Part shown: one piece after another, positions 16,340 through 25,172 of the stretch
Position numbering within the stretch: position 1 is the stretch's first letter
Layout: each line of letters starts with the position of its first letter
Assembly (NCBI GenBank): GCA_910585725.1
Contig: CAJUFA010000026.1
Span: forward strand, 1 to 48,595
DNA: 48,595 nucleotides
Reading direction: 5' to 3'
DNA from: an uncultured Dorea sp.
Lineage (GTDB): Bacteria > Bacillota > Clostridia > Lachnospirales > Lachnospiraceae
Notes under the pieces: model-generated
What the model saw: only the letters and a program-made list of their open reading frames with translations
The model's database searches: none
Told to the model about the DNA's origin: nothing
Program-made: the position numbers and the translations under genes

Positions 16340-17812
16340 ATGCAGGATTTAACATTTGGTGAGCAGGTTAAGATTGTTTTGAGCCGTAAGAATATGACGA
16401 TCAAAGAATTGGCCAAGAAGATTGAGATACGTACGAAGAAAAAGATGTCCCGGCAGAATCTGACGCAGAGACTTGGAAGAGATAATTTTCAGGAACAGGA
16501 TATGCGTATGATTGCGGAGATCTTAGGATGCCCGTTCCGACTGGATATTCTTGGGGACAGTCTGTCTGCCGAGAAGACAGAAGAGCCGTTGAAAGACGAA
16601 GGGAAAGGGACGACAGAAGAGACGACAGAAACATGGTCAGAACAGACAGATAAGCAGATAGAAGAAATATCGGAGAAGGGTCTGGAGCAGGCAGATAAGC
16701 AGACACAAGAAATATCAGGAAAAAGTCTGGAGCAGGCAGATAAGCAGACACAAGAAGCGCCGGAAGAGCGGCCGGAGGGAGAGGCAGCCGGAAAAGGCGT
16801 TAAGGCATCGGAAGAAGCATCGCCGGAGGATTCCGGAAGCGACGGCACAGAAGGCACAGGCGATGATAAGGCGGCCGCCGTATCACATGAGAGGGATATT
16901 ACGATAGGAGAACTGGTTGATATACATAAAGAACTGGATGAGATGATAGAAAAAGCAACCGGCGAACTTCCGAAACTGGAAAAACACTTGGAAGATAAAC
17001 AAAGAGAAGAACAGCCGGCGAGAGCGTATGAACCGGCCGGATATGACGATTCGGATCAGCAAATCCAGACGCAGCAGGAAGAAGCGGCGGGGAATAATAT
17101 TTCTGCAGAGGAGAGTGAACCGATTGAGAAACTTCTGGAAGAGATAGAGAGCATGGAGAAAGAAGATAAAAAGGAAGAAAGGCAGGAAGAAATACCGGAG
17201 AATCAGGCAGAGAGACCCCATGGATGGAAAGCTTATTTTATGCAGCGGTTTAAGAAGAAGGGAAAAGATCTACCGGCTCATAGCGGGGAAACGCGCGCGG
17301 AGAACAGTAACACAGAAGACGGTTATATGGGCGGCAGTTATTCTGAGAATGTAAACGATGAAAGCGGTTATGCTGAAAGAAGTTATACAGAGAATATATA
17401 TGAAGAAACCGTATATGAGGAGAGCGGATATGCGGCGAATACATATGAAGAATCCGGATATGGGGGGAGCGGATATATGGCGGATGCATATCCGGAAAAT
17501 GGTTACGTTGGGATATATACGGAAGACAGCCAGGGTGTGGAGTATACGGAAGATCCTTACGCAGAGACCAGATATTTACAGGAAACGCCCCAGGAGGAAG
17601 AAGAAGAGAAGGGCGAACGGAATCCATATACCGGAAAGGAGTATGAATCGAACAGTGTTCGGATGCATCCTTCCAGAATCGGTTATGTACAGGTGTATGA
17701 CAGATCGAACCATGAATGGACGGATATGACGGAATGGGCATTTTTAGGATATCAGGAGCGGAAGAAGCAGCTTCTTGGCAAGGATTATGATCCGCCGATA
17801 TACCTGGATTAG
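16340..17812 (+). CDS. HTH protein with long acidic, Tyr-rich disordered region
   Basis: 490 residues. Residues 1-75 look like an XRE-type HTH (FGEQVKIVLSRKNMTIKELA, then KMSRQNLTQRLGRDNF). The rest is mostly disordered: acidic Glu/Gln/Thr-rich, with 15-residue tandem repeats (LEQADKQTQE core) around residues 99-143, a possible coiled stretch (IGELVDIHKELDEMIEKATG), a basic patch (AYFMQRFKKKGK) and a Tyr-rich part with tyrosine every 5-9 residues. The last 55 residues (NPYTGKEYESNSVRMHPSRI, then EWTDMTEWAFLGYQERKKQL) look folded and conserved. Function unknown. It is followed by a second protein with a disordered middle and may work with it. Confidence 0.8.
   Translation: MQDLTFGEQVKIVLSRKNMTIKELAKKIEIRTKKKMSRQNLTQRLGRDNFQEQDMRMIAEILGCPFRLDILGDSLSAEKTEEPLKDEGKGTTEETTETWSEQTDKQIEEISEKGLEQADKQTQEISGKSLEQADKQTQEAPEERPEGEAAGKGVKASEEASPEDSGSDGTEGTGDDKAAAVSHERDITIGELVDIHKELDEMIEKATGELPKLEKHLEDKQREEQPARAYEPAGYDDSDQQIQTQQEEAAGNNISAEESEPIEKLLEEIESMEKEDKKEERQEEIPENQAERPHGWKAYFMQRFKKKGKDLPAHSGETRAENSNTEDGYMGGSYSENVNDESGYAERSYTENIYEETVYEESGYAANTYEESGYGGSGYMADAYPENGYVGIYTEDSQGVEYTEDPYAETRYLQETPQEEEEEKGERNPYTGKEYESNSVRMHPSRIGYVQVYDRSNHEWTDMTEWAFLGYQERKKQLLGKDYDPPIYLD
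16635..16769 (+). repeat. 45-bp tandem repeat inside the HTH protein
   Basis: Copies at 16680-16724 and 16725-16769 share their first 32 bases exactly. A diverged copy precedes them at 16635-16679. The unit codes for 15 residues, so copy changes keep the frame. Confidence 0.85.
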
Positions 17813-17907
17813 AGATTATACAGATGGAATTATTTGTAAAAAGAATGGTATTTTTCAAGATCCTGGGGAATAGATTGTGATAAGAAACCAGGATTGGGAG
17901 TGAAGGA

Positions 17908-18963
17908 TTGAAGCGTTTTATTCGTTATCTGTACGAATATGAACATGGAAGAAGACTGCGTAACGTAGGATTTGTTAAAGCCGAGCAGAGTGAAGATGAA
18001 TGTACGCTGCACATCCATGGAAAAGGGCTGCATATGAAGGGAGAGCGGAAGCTGACGGTGTATCTCTTTTTTAATGCGGGGAATGAATGTGTGGGAATAT
18101 GGCAGGGAACCATAGATAATGTGAACCCTGCCATTAATTACAGGCTGCATTATACAGAAGAGGATACAGGCAGTCCGGATAATTTTCAGAAGATAGACGG
18201 GATTATACTGGAAAGCGAGATGGGACACAAGTATGCCGCCGTCTGGGACGATAAAGCAGTGGATATAGGGAATATGCGCGTTCTGGATCCGGCGAAAGAT
18301 GGAAGGATACCACGGGAAGAAATCAGGCAGGAAGAACCTGAGCCTGCGATAGAAGAAGATTCCAGGGAGGAGTCAGACATGGGGGCCGATCCGGCGCGGT
18401 CGGAAGATCCTTGGGATAGATTAGAATCTGTAATGCAAAGAGAGCCCCAAGAGAGCCGGAATAATCCAGAGCCGCAGCAGGGAGATGAATCAGAGAAAAT
18501 AGCTGAGTCGGTACTTGAGGATGAGATGCGGGATGAATCAGAGCCGATGCCGGAAGAGGAAATAGAGGAAAATTCTCAGAAAGCCGATGCAAAATCGCAG
18601 GAAACCTGCGGGCAGGAGGATGAACAGGAGACGCCGGTGCAAAGAGATTGTCAATGTACCAAGATCCAGAGAAATGATATTGCAAGGCTTCCGAGATGTG
18701 AATGGAAATGGGCGAATAACAGTTTCCTGCTCCATGGATATTATAATTATCACCATTTGGCGTTAATACATGAGGGAAATAGATTCTTACTGGGAGTTCC
18801 GGGAATCTATCATCCGCAGGAAGCGAAGGCAGCGAGTGTGTTCGGATTCACGGAATTTATTCCCGTTCGGAACATGGAGGTTGACCTGACAGACGAGGAA
18901 GGGAACGGACGAGATCAGTTCGGATATTGGTGCAGACCGGTAAAGAGACCTCTGAAGATGTAA
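17908..18963 (+). CDS. Lineage-specific protein with split conserved ends
   Basis: 351 residues from a TTG codon at 17908, preceded by TTGGGAGTGAAGGA. A folded N-terminal part of about 135 residues (MKRFIRYLYEYEHGRRLRNV, beta-rich) is followed by an acidic disordered stretch (about 140-245, rich in E, D and Q) and a C-terminal folded part of about 95 residues (RLPRCEWKWANNSFLLHGYY, FLLGVPGIYHPQEAKAASVF, FGYWCRP). I do not recognise an enzymatic motif, signal peptide or membrane segment. It lies 95 bp after the HTH/disordered gene and 36 bp before tadA. Confidence 0.75.
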   Translation: MKRFIRYLYEYEHGRRLRNVGFVKAEQSEDECTLHIHGKGLHMKGERKLTVYLFFNAGNECVGIWQGTIDNVNPAINYRLHYTEEDTGSPDNFQKIDGIILESEMGHKYAAVWDDKAVDIGNMRVLDPAKDGRIPREEIRQEEPEPAIEEDSREESDMGADPARSEDPWDRLESVMQREPQESRNNPEPQQGDESEKIAESVLEDEMRDESEPMPEEEIEENSQKADAKSQETCGQEDEQETPVQRDCQCTKIQRNDIARLPRCEWKWANNSFLLHGYYNYHHLALIHEGNRFLLGVPGIYHPQEAKAASVFGFTEFIPVRNMEVDLTDEEGNGRDQFGYWCRPVKRPLKM

Positions 18964-18999
18964 AAAGAGCAGAAAACAGATAGGATTCAGGAGAAAGAC

Positions 19000-19518
19000 A
19001 TGCAAAGTATCGACGAGAAGTACATGAAAGAGGCGGTCCGGCAGGCGAGAAAAGCTTATGGTATCGGAGAAGTGCCCATTGGTTGTGTGATTGTATTTGA
19101 AGATAAAATCATAGGCAGAGGATATAACAGGAGGACGGTTGATAAGAATACGCTGGCACATGCGGAACTTATTGCGATCAGAAAGGCATGTAAGAAGATA
19201 GGAGACTGGAGGCTGGAAGGCTGTACGATGTATGTAACGCTGGAACCTTGCCAGATGTGTTCCGGAGCGATCGTACAATCCAGAATACCAAGAGTTGTCA
19301 TAGGGTGTATGAATCCTAAGGCCGGCTGTGCGGGTTCCATTTTGAATCTGCTTCAGGTGGAAGAGTTTAACCATCAGACGGAATTGACAAAGGGAGTTTT
19401 AGAGGAAGAATGCAGCCGGATGATGAAAGAATTTTTCAGAGAACTAAGGGAATCGAAGAAAGAGAAAAAGGTAAAACAAGATAAAAAAAGTGATATCCCG
19501 GATGAGATATCACCATAA
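19000..19518 (+). CDS. tadA: tRNA-specific adenosine deaminase
   Basis: 172 residues. It deaminates A34 to inosine in the wobble position of tRNA-Arg(ACG). Zinc and catalytic residues are H54 and E56 (LAHAELIAI) and C84/C87 (EPCQMC), with the conserved GEVPIGCVIV and GAGC-like AGCAGSILNL loop. The last 20 residues are lysine-rich and variable. Their codons also form the terminator of the SRP RNA gene on the other strand. The gene abuts the SRP RNA, a common arrangement in this group. Confidence 0.96.
   Translation: MQSIDEKYMKEAVRQARKAYGIGEVPIGCVIVFEDKIIGRGYNRRTVDKNTLAHAELIAIRKACKKIGDWRLEGCTMYVTLEPCQMCSGAIVQSRIPRVVIGCMNPKAGCAGSILNLLQVEEFNHQTELTKGVLEEECSRMMKEFFRELRESKKEKKVKQDKKSDIPDEISP
19483..19513 (-). 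terminator. SRP RNA terminator inside tadA
   Basis: On the minus strand GTGATATC (19513-19506) pairs perfectly with GATATCAC (19497-19490) around an 8-base loop and is followed at once by seven T residues (19489-19483). It ends the SRP RNA transcript and overlaps the last codons of tadA. Confidence 0.7.
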
Positions 19519-19566
19519 TACGTTCATTGAGGGCAAGATATATAGAAATATGTATCCTGCTCTTTT

Positions 19567-19830
19567 ACGTGCATTGCGCTTCGAACGCAGATTCCCAGAC
19601 GTTACCTTGACAGTTAACTCAGCCCAGGCGCCCTTACGGCACCCGGAAGGTTCTGCTTAGTGCTGCTTCGTTCCCGACCTGACACGGTTCACAGAGTTCC
19701 GTCGCGTAAGACCCAAACATCAACGCCACTTATCAAGGGCAGCTCCACAAATCCATGCCCTCAGCGCAATATCACCCCTGCTATAGCGGATTGCAGGTAC
19801 AAGGTACCGCTAACACCCCGGCTGCACGGT
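19567..19830 (-). ncRNA. ffs: Large signal recognition particle RNA
   Basis: About 264 nt on the minus strand. The Ffh-binding domain reads GTCAGGTCGGGAACGAAGCA followed by GCACTAAGCAG, the universal core. The 5' part carries the Alu-domain pieces of Gram-positive SRP RNA: GGGGTGTTAGCGGTACC, TTGTACCTGCAATCCGCT and GGCGTTGATGTTTGGGTC. The 3' side has GCCTGGGCTGAGTTAACTG. The ends GTGCA near 19825 and TGCAC near 19570 can pair. With Ffh it targets ribosomes making membrane proteins to FtsY. The ends are estimated from the promoter and closing stem. Confidence 0.96.
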
Positions 19831-19835
19831 AATTA

Positions 19836-19864
19836 ATTGTACTGTATAACTGGGAAAATGTCAA
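19836..19864 (-). promoter_or_regulatory. SRP RNA promoter
   Basis: Minus strand: perfect TTGACA (19859-19864), 17 bp, TACAAT (19836-19841). Transcription would start at about 19829-19830, matching the RNA 5' end. Confidence 0.88.
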
Positions 19865-19987
19865 CGGGTGCGGAGCGGTTTTTGCATTTAATTCGTATTG
19901 TATCGGAAGGAGAATACTGTTATAGTAACATATATGGGGAATTTTCCGGAATATATGATACCTACAGGGATAAGGAGTATATTAGTG

Positions 19988-21847
19988 ATGAAGATATTAT
20001 TGGCGGCGGTAAACGCAAAATACATACATTCCAATCTGGCCGTATACTGCCTCCGGGCATACGCGCAGAAGTATCTGAGCGGGCAGAAAGAGTCAGGACT
20101 GCGGGATGCAGAGATTGAAACTGCAGAATATACGATCAATCAGCAGATCGACGATATCCTGGCGGATATTTATAAGAGAAAACCGGACGTCTTATGCTTC
20201 TCCTGCTATATCTGGAATATGGAGTATGCAAAGGCTCTGGTCAGGGAATTGGGGAAGATCAGGCCGGACATGCCGATATGGCTGGGCGGTCCGGAGGTGT
20301 CTTATGACGCGGAAGATGTATTGACGCGTCTTCCGGCTGTCAAAGGAATCATGAAGGGAGAAGGGGAAGAGACATTCGCGGAATTATGTAAGATGTATTG
20401 TACTTACGGTACGGAAGAGAGGGGAGATACAGACGCCGGATATGCAAAGGCGGATGAAGATGAAAGTCTGGCGGAGATCGAAGGTATCTCGTACCGGGAT
20501 AGGAACGGTGGAATCAAGAGCAACAGATGGCGCCGTGTAATGGATCTTAACAAGGTTCCCTTTGTGTATGCAATGTCCGGAATCGAGCAGCATAATAAGA
20601 TCATCTATTATGAGAGCAGCAGGGGGTGTCCGTTTTCCTGCAGTTATTGCCTGTCTTCTGTTGATAAGCAGTTAAGGTTCCGGGATCTTAATCTGGTTAA
20701 AAAAGAACTGCAGTTTTTTATCGACCAGGGAGCGCCGCAGGTGAAGTTTGTGGACAGGACATTCAACTGTAAGCATGAACATGCGGTTTCTATATGGCGT
20801 TATATCGCAGAGCACGACAGAGGGATTACGAATTTTCATTTTGAGGTGGCGGCAGATCTCCTGAATGATGAAGAGCTTGAAATACTGAGCAGGATGCGTC
20901 CGGGTCTGGTGCAGTTGGAGATCGGAGTGCAGTCTACGAATCCTGATACGATCCGTGAGATTCGACGAACGATGGATTTCTCCAAAGTCAGGAGTGCAGT
21001 GAACCGTATTCGGATAGGGAGAAATATCCACCGGCATCTGGACCTGATTGCCGGCCTGCCCTATGAGGACATCAAAAGCTTTGCGGGATCCTTTGACGAT
21101 GTCTATGCTCTTAAACCGGAGCAGTTGCAGTTGGGGTTTTTAAAAGTGCTGAAGGGCTCTCACATGGAGGAGAAGAAGAAAGAGTACGGGCTTGTCTGTC
21201 AGGACAGAACGCCGTATGAGGCGCTTTATACCAGATGGATGTCTTATGAAGATATGATACGTCTCAAGGGCGTGGAAGAGATGGTGGAAGTCTACTATAA
21301 CAGCGGGCAGTTCAGGAATACGCTGGAGGCGCTGGAGACAAAGTTTTCCTCGGCATTCCTGATGTATGACGGTATGTATAGGTTTTATGAGAAATGTGGA
21401 TACGAGAAGCAGCAGCATAAGCGCGGCGCGCGTTATGAGATATTATTGGGATTTATTGAGAGCAGCGTCAGTGAGTGTGACCGTGACAAGGAATATTTCA
21501 GGGAGCTTTTGACTTTTGATTACTACCTGCGGGAGAATGCCAAGAGCCGTCCGGATTTTGCGGGGGAGTATAAAGTTTCAAAGGAGATCCTCCGGTCATT
21601 TTATGAGAAGGAAGAAACGGAACACAGATATCTGCCGTCATATACGGGATACGACCGGAATCAGATGCGTAAGATGACACATTTAGAGTATTTTGCGTGG
21701 TCGGGGAAATATGTCTTATTTGATTATAAAGAGAGGGACGTGCTAAGCAAGGATGCAAGAACCTGTGAAATTGTCAGAAGTTGTCAGGATAAACTTGTGT
21801 CTTGCAAAAGTGAAGTAAAGAGTATAAAATGTAGAGAATATACATAA
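19988..21847 (+). CDS. B12-binding-type radical SAM protein
   Basis: 619 residues from the ATG at 19988, which has an AAGGAG site; a 30-residue longer frame lacks one and would run into the SRP promoter. The N-terminal 180 residues form a cobalamin-binding-type Rossmann domain (ILLAAVNAKYIHSNLAVYCL, CFSCYIWNMEYAKAL, IWLGGPEVSYD). The radical SAM cluster is C214-x3-C-x2-C in SSRGCPFSCSYCLSS, followed by HFEVAADLL and LQLEIGVQS-like LVQLEIGVQSTNPDTIREI. The C-terminal 170 residues resemble the DUF4080 region of this family. It probably performs a radical methylation or rearrangement; the substrate is unknown. It may be first in the run of genes to trmL. Confidence 0.88.
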   Translation: MKILLAAVNAKYIHSNLAVYCLRAYAQKYLSGQKESGLRDAEIETAEYTINQQIDDILADIYKRKPDVLCFSCYIWNMEYAKALVRELGKIRPDMPIWLGGPEVSYDAEDVLTRLPAVKGIMKGEGEETFAELCKMYCTYGTEERGDTDAGYAKADEDESLAEIEGISYRDRNGGIKSNRWRRVMDLNKVPFVYAMSGIEQHNKIIYYESSRGCPFSCSYCLSSVDKQLRFRDLNLVKKELQFFIDQGAPQVKFVDRTFNCKHEHAVSIWRYIAEHDRGITNFHFEVAADLLNDEELEILSRMRPGLVQLEIGVQSTNPDTIREIRRTMDFSKVRSAVNRIRIGRNIHRHLDLIAGLPYEDIKSFAGSFDDVYALKPEQLQLGFLKVLKGSHMEEKKKEYGLVCQDRTPYEALYTRWMSYEDMIRLKGVEEMVEVYYNSGQFRNTLEALETKFSSAFLMYDGMYRFYEKCGYEKQQHKRGARYEILLGFIESSVSECDRDKEYFRELLTFDYYLRENAKSRPDFAGEYKVSKEILRSFYEKEETEHRYLPSYTGYDRNQMRKMTHLEYFAWSGKYVLFDYKERDVLSKDARTCEIVRSCQDKLVSCKSEVKSIKCREYT

Positions 21848-21906
21848 ATAAAAAGGAGAGAGGTATTCGTGCATGTATTTTAGCCGGATACACAAAAGGT
21901 AAGAAG

Positions 21907-22011
21907 ATGGATTTTAATAATAAAAAGACCAGGAAGATCATAGCGATCGTTGTGATTGTGGTCGTAGTAGCGATGGTCGCGACTACGATTATACCGTATA
22001 TGATGATGTAG
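21907..22011 (+). CDS. 34-residue membrane miniprotein
   Basis: ATG at 21907, TAG at 22009-22011. The product starts MDFNNKKTRK, continues with an uninterrupted hydrophobic run of about 19 residues (11-29, mainly I, V and A) and ends PYMMM. The layout, positive N-terminus then one membrane helix, gives an N-in topology. GGTAAGAAG lies just upstream. A nine-codon reading frame (21873-21902) behind AAAAGGAGAGAGG ends four bases before the ATG and could couple translation. In size and layout it resembles the stressosome-anchoring miniprotein Prli42, but the sequence match is too weak to name it. It sits between the radical SAM and VanW-family genes. Confidence 0.65.
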   Translation: MDFNNKKTRKIIAIVVIVVVVAMVATTIIPYMMM

Positions 22012-22052
22012 CGATACCGTCCTGGTTTATGTCGGAAAGAGGACGCTGTCGT

Positions 22053-23582
22053 ATGACCAGGATATTTTGCAGGAATAAAGAAGGAAGAGGAAGGGATTCT
22101 CAGGAGAAGGCCAGGAAGATTCGTTTTTTTTGTTTTAGATTCGTAATATGCGCGGGAATCGTCTATTGTACGGTTTATGGCATTCTGTATCAATATGCGG
22201 GGAGACTTCCCAAAGACAGGATACTTTATAACATCTATATCGGAAAGACGGATGTCTCGGGGATGACGGCAGCCGAGGCGGAGAACATACTTCGCAGGCG
22301 CCTTGACGAGAACAGGCAGAAGAAAGTGACCATGGCGGTCGGTAAACGAAGCGCGGAAGCGACTCTGGAGGAATTGGGAGTCGGGTATCGGGACATCGGC
22401 GGACTGGTGCAGGCAGCAGAGGATTATGGGAAGGTCGGGAACCTTTGGAGCAGGTGCTGGAAGATCCGGCGCCTGGAAAAAAGGAGACTTGTGCTTAAAG
22501 AGTCTTTGATTCTGGATTACGACAAGGCAGAAAAGGTTATGACCGAAAGGGTTGTGCCGCTTACGGATCATGCAGAGGATGCACAGATCAGACGAGAGGA
22601 AGGGGAATTCAGAATCACTCCGGAGAAGAAGGGACGGACGATTGATATCAAAGGTTCCATATCTGTAATCGAGCAGATATTGAATGAAAGATGGGGGCAG
22701 GGAGCCGTCACAGTCAAGATGAAGCAGAAGTCAGAGAAGCCTTCCGTTACGGCGGAAGAACTGGAACAGATACAGGATGAGCTGGGGACGTTTTCTACAG
22801 ATGCAGGCGGCGGGCGGCGCTGGCTGAATTTAAAGAGGGGTTCAGAGATGCTTGACGGCAGTGTGCTGATGCCGGGACAGAAGCTTTCTGTTCATGACAT
22901 GACCGCACCCTATGATGAGGATCACGGCTATGTGGAAGCAGGGTCATATGAAGGTGGACAGGTGGTAGACTCTTATGGAGGCGGAATCTGTCAAGTCTCT
23001 ACGACTTTGTATAACGCGGCATTATTGGCAGAACTTAAAGTTGTGGAGCGGCACCCCCATTCGATGCCGGTCTCTTATATAGAGTTATCCAGAGACGCAG
23101 CGATTGCAGGGGATTATATGGATCTTGTACTGCAGAATCCATATGACGATCCTGTTTATATAGAAGGCATGATTGATGATGAGAATCGGCTTTGCTTTAC
23201 GGTCTATGGGAAGGAGACAAGACCGGCGGGAAGAAGGCTGGAATTTCAAAGCGAGACGGTGGAAGCAGAAGCGTATACGGTGATATATAAGGAGAATAAT
23301 AAGGAGCCCCTTGGGAGCGTCGTATGTGTCAGCGAGCCGCATGAGGGGAAGACGGCGAGATTATGGAAGAGCATATATCAAAATGGCCAGGAGATCAGCA
23401 GAGAGAAGATCAACAGCAGCAAATATGAGAAGACGGATAAGATCGTAGAGGTCGGGACTGCGACGGCGGATCAGAGGGCGGCGGATTACGTGAGAGAAGC
23501 GATTGAAAGTCAGGAGTGGAAGAAGATTGAAGAGGCAATCGACGCAGTGACAATATCAGATTTTCAGGAGGAAGAATACTGA
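22053..23582 (+). CDS. VanW-family membrane-anchored envelope protein
   Basis: 509 residues from the ATG at 22053, preceded by AAGAGGA. A start at 22029 in the same frame has no ribosome site. A basic N-terminus and one membrane helix (about 25-50) are followed by a peptidoglycan-binding-4 type domain (ILYNIYIGKTDVSGMTAAEA) and the VanW core with the signature DSYGGGICQVSTTLYNAAL and ERHPHSMPVSYI. The tail (SSKYEKTDKIVEVGT) resembles a G5 domain. VanW occurs in some vancomycin-resistance clusters, but its role is unknown and this gene has no van neighbours. It is likely a cell-wall-facing housekeeping protein. Confidence 0.88.
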   Translation: MTRIFCRNKEGRGRDSQEKARKIRFFCFRFVICAGIVYCTVYGILYQYAGRLPKDRILYNIYIGKTDVSGMTAAEAENILRRRLDENRQKKVTMAVGKRSAEATLEELGVGYRDIGGLVQAAEDYGKVGNLWSRCWKIRRLEKRRLVLKESLILDYDKAEKVMTERVVPLTDHAEDAQIRREEGEFRITPEKKGRTIDIKGSISVIEQILNERWGQGAVTVKMKQKSEKPSVTAEELEQIQDELGTFSTDAGGGRRWLNLKRGSEMLDGSVLMPGQKLSVHDMTAPYDEDHGYVEAGSYEGGQVVDSYGGGICQVSTTLYNAALLAELKVVERHPHSMPVSYIELSRDAAIAGDYMDLVLQNPYDDPVYIEGMIDDENRLCFTVYGKETRPAGRRLEFQSETVEAEAYTVIYKENNKEPLGSVVCVSEPHEGKTARLWKSIYQNGQEISREKINSSKYEKTDKIVEVGTATADQRAADYVREAIESQEWKKIEEAIDAVTISDFQEEEY

Positions 23583-23619
23583 TAAACAGATAATAAGAGA
23601 TAAGGAATGGAAGTTTGGT

Positions 23620-24627
23620 ATGAAGATAGATACAGCAAAGGCGCGGTTAGTCTGCAAGAGTCATACTGCGTACGGATGGGCGGAAGGGACAGGGATGTAT
23701 GCCCTTGCGGCCGTATATAATGAATTTGCCGCGGCAGATGTAAGATGCCTGGGCGTAGAGGCTGATATCGGGATACCCGTGGATATATCCGGTATGGAGA
23801 AAGCAGTCGGAGTATCATGTGGAAGCAAAGGTGAAGCCTTTAAGGAGAGGGTCGAATTCCGTCAGGAGAAAAAGACTGCAGGCAGCATTGCGCATGGGAT
23901 TGAAAAAGTGCTTAGAAGTATCTGTATAAAGCAGGGGATAGAATTATTGGGCTTACATATTACGCGAAAGCCTATACTATCGGTTCCATCCATTATCATT
24001 ACAGGTATGGGATGGAGGGCGGCAGAGGACGGAGGGAGCCAAAAGATTGGACAATCCGGGGAAGAGACGTATTTGCAGAGGCTGGAATCAGGCAGGAGAG
24101 AGTGTGAAATTGTTCTGACCAAATGGGTCGGCATGGAAGGTATGCTGAGAATCTCCGGAGAAGAGGAAGACGAACTGAGGAAGCGGTTTGCGCCGGCCTT
24201 CATGCGTCAGATACATTCTTACGAAAAAGAATTGTTCGCAGGAAAGGAAATGGAGATCGCAAGGGCAGCCGGAGTTACCGTGATTCGTCAGATTGCCGAA
24301 GGGGGGATCCTGGCCGGGCTGTGGGAATTAGCGAAAGAGACGGGGATGGGGCTCGATATGGATATGAAGAGAATGCCTGTCTTGCAGGAAACCATTGAGG
24401 TATGCGAACATTTCAGGATGAATCCTTATCAGCTTACGTCGGCAGGGAGTTTTCTGATGCTGACAGAAGACGGCGGGAGACTTACAGAAGCGATGCAGGA
24501 GAATCAGATTCAGGCGTCTATCATAGGAAAGCTTACCTCAGGGAAGAATAAGGTGATTCATAACGGCGGGGATGTACGGTATCTTGACCGCCCGGCTCCG
24601 GATGAGATCTATAAACTGTTTATATGA
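23620..24627 (+). CDS. Degenerate AIR-synthase/HypE-like protein
   Basis: 335 residues. The C-terminal half (from about 165: LTKWVGMEGMLRISG, ARAAGVTVIRQIAEGGILAG, NPYQLTSAGSFLMLT, IGKLTSGKNKVIHNGGDVRY) matches the PurM/HypE/AIR-synthase C-domain well. The N-terminal half lacks the family's glycine/aspartate ATP-binding motif near the start and has GLHITRKP where active members usually have GGHTE. It therefore probably does not use ATP as HypE or PurM do. It is in a tight run with an Lrp-type regulator and an aminotransferase. The function is unknown; the C-domain identification is firm. Confidence 0.75.
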   Translation: MKIDTAKARLVCKSHTAYGWAEGTGMYALAAVYNEFAAADVRCLGVEADIGIPVDISGMEKAVGVSCGSKGEAFKERVEFRQEKKTAGSIAHGIEKVLRSICIKQGIELLGLHITRKPILSVPSIIITGMGWRAAEDGGSQKIGQSGEETYLQRLESGRRECEIVLTKWVGMEGMLRISGEEEDELRKRFAPAFMRQIHSYEKELFAGKEMEIARAAGVTVIRQIAEGGILAGLWELAKETGMGLDMDMKRMPVLQETIEVCEHFRMNPYQLTSAGSFLMLTEDGGRLTEAMQENQIQASIIGKLTSGKNKVIHNGGDVRYLDRPAPDEIYKLFI

Positions 24628-24680
24628 AATCAGCAGTGTAGAGATAAAGAAGAAAAATATAAGATAAGGAGAAGATAATC

Positions 24681-25172
24681 ATGGAAGAGATGAGAAGGCA
24701 GATATTAAAGTATCTGGAGAAAAACAGTCGTGTAGAACTAGGAGAATTGGCAGTGCTTCTGGACACAGACGAAGTAACGATCGCCAATGAGATGGCGAAG
24801 ATGGAGAAGGAGAAAATCATCTGCGGCTACCATACCCTGATAGATTGGGAGAAGGCTGGAGAGGATCATGTGAACGCGCTGATCGAAGTATGCGTAAAGC
24901 CTCAGAGGGATAAGGGATTCGATAAAACAGCCGAGAGGATCTGTAATTATCCTGAAGTGACGGCGGTTTATCTGACGTCCGGAGGGTATGACCTGATTGT
25001 GACGGTAGAAGGAAAGACACTTCTGGAAGTTTCAAGATTCGTGTCCGGCAAACTCTCTCCCATCGAGGATGTGATAAGTACGACGACACATTTTATATTA
25101 AAAAAATACAAAGACCACGGAACCTTGATGTTCCGCAAAAATAAATCAGAAAGGATGCCGGTGACGCCATAA
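24681..25172 (+). CDS. Lrp/AsnC-family regulator
   Basis: 163 residues. The N-terminal winged HTH spans about 1-55 (ILKYLEKNSRVELGELAVLL, VTIANEMAKMEKEKII). The C-terminal RAM ligand-binding domain follows (NALIEVCVKPQRDKGFDKTA, VTAVYLTSGGYDLIVTVEG, VISTTTHFILKKYKDHG). Lrp-type proteins sense amino acids and assemble into octamers. Its TAA stop shares a base with the ATG of the aminotransferase gene, so the pair is translationally coupled and the regulator likely responds to a substrate or product of that enzyme. Confidence 0.92.
   Translation: MEEMRRQILKYLEKNSRVELGELAVLLDTDEVTIANEMAKMEKEKIICGYHTLIDWEKAGEDHVNALIEVCVKPQRDKGFDKTAERICNYPEVTAVYLTSGGYDLIVTVEGKTLLEVSRFVSGKLSPIEDVISTTTHFILKKYKDHGTLMFRKNKSERMPVTP

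Noticed and set aside
16635..16769. CRISPR-like array
   Set aside because: The 45-bp units are contiguous, in frame and coding, without spacers.
21774..22571. 265-codon minus-strand frame opposite the radical SAM and VanW genes
   Set aside because: No ribosome site, composition like a reverse-frame shadow, and it overlaps three supported plus-strand genes.
22053..23582. Vancomycin-resistance locus
   Set aside because: VanW alone, without vanA/B, vanH, vanX, vanR or vanS, is not evidence of resistance.
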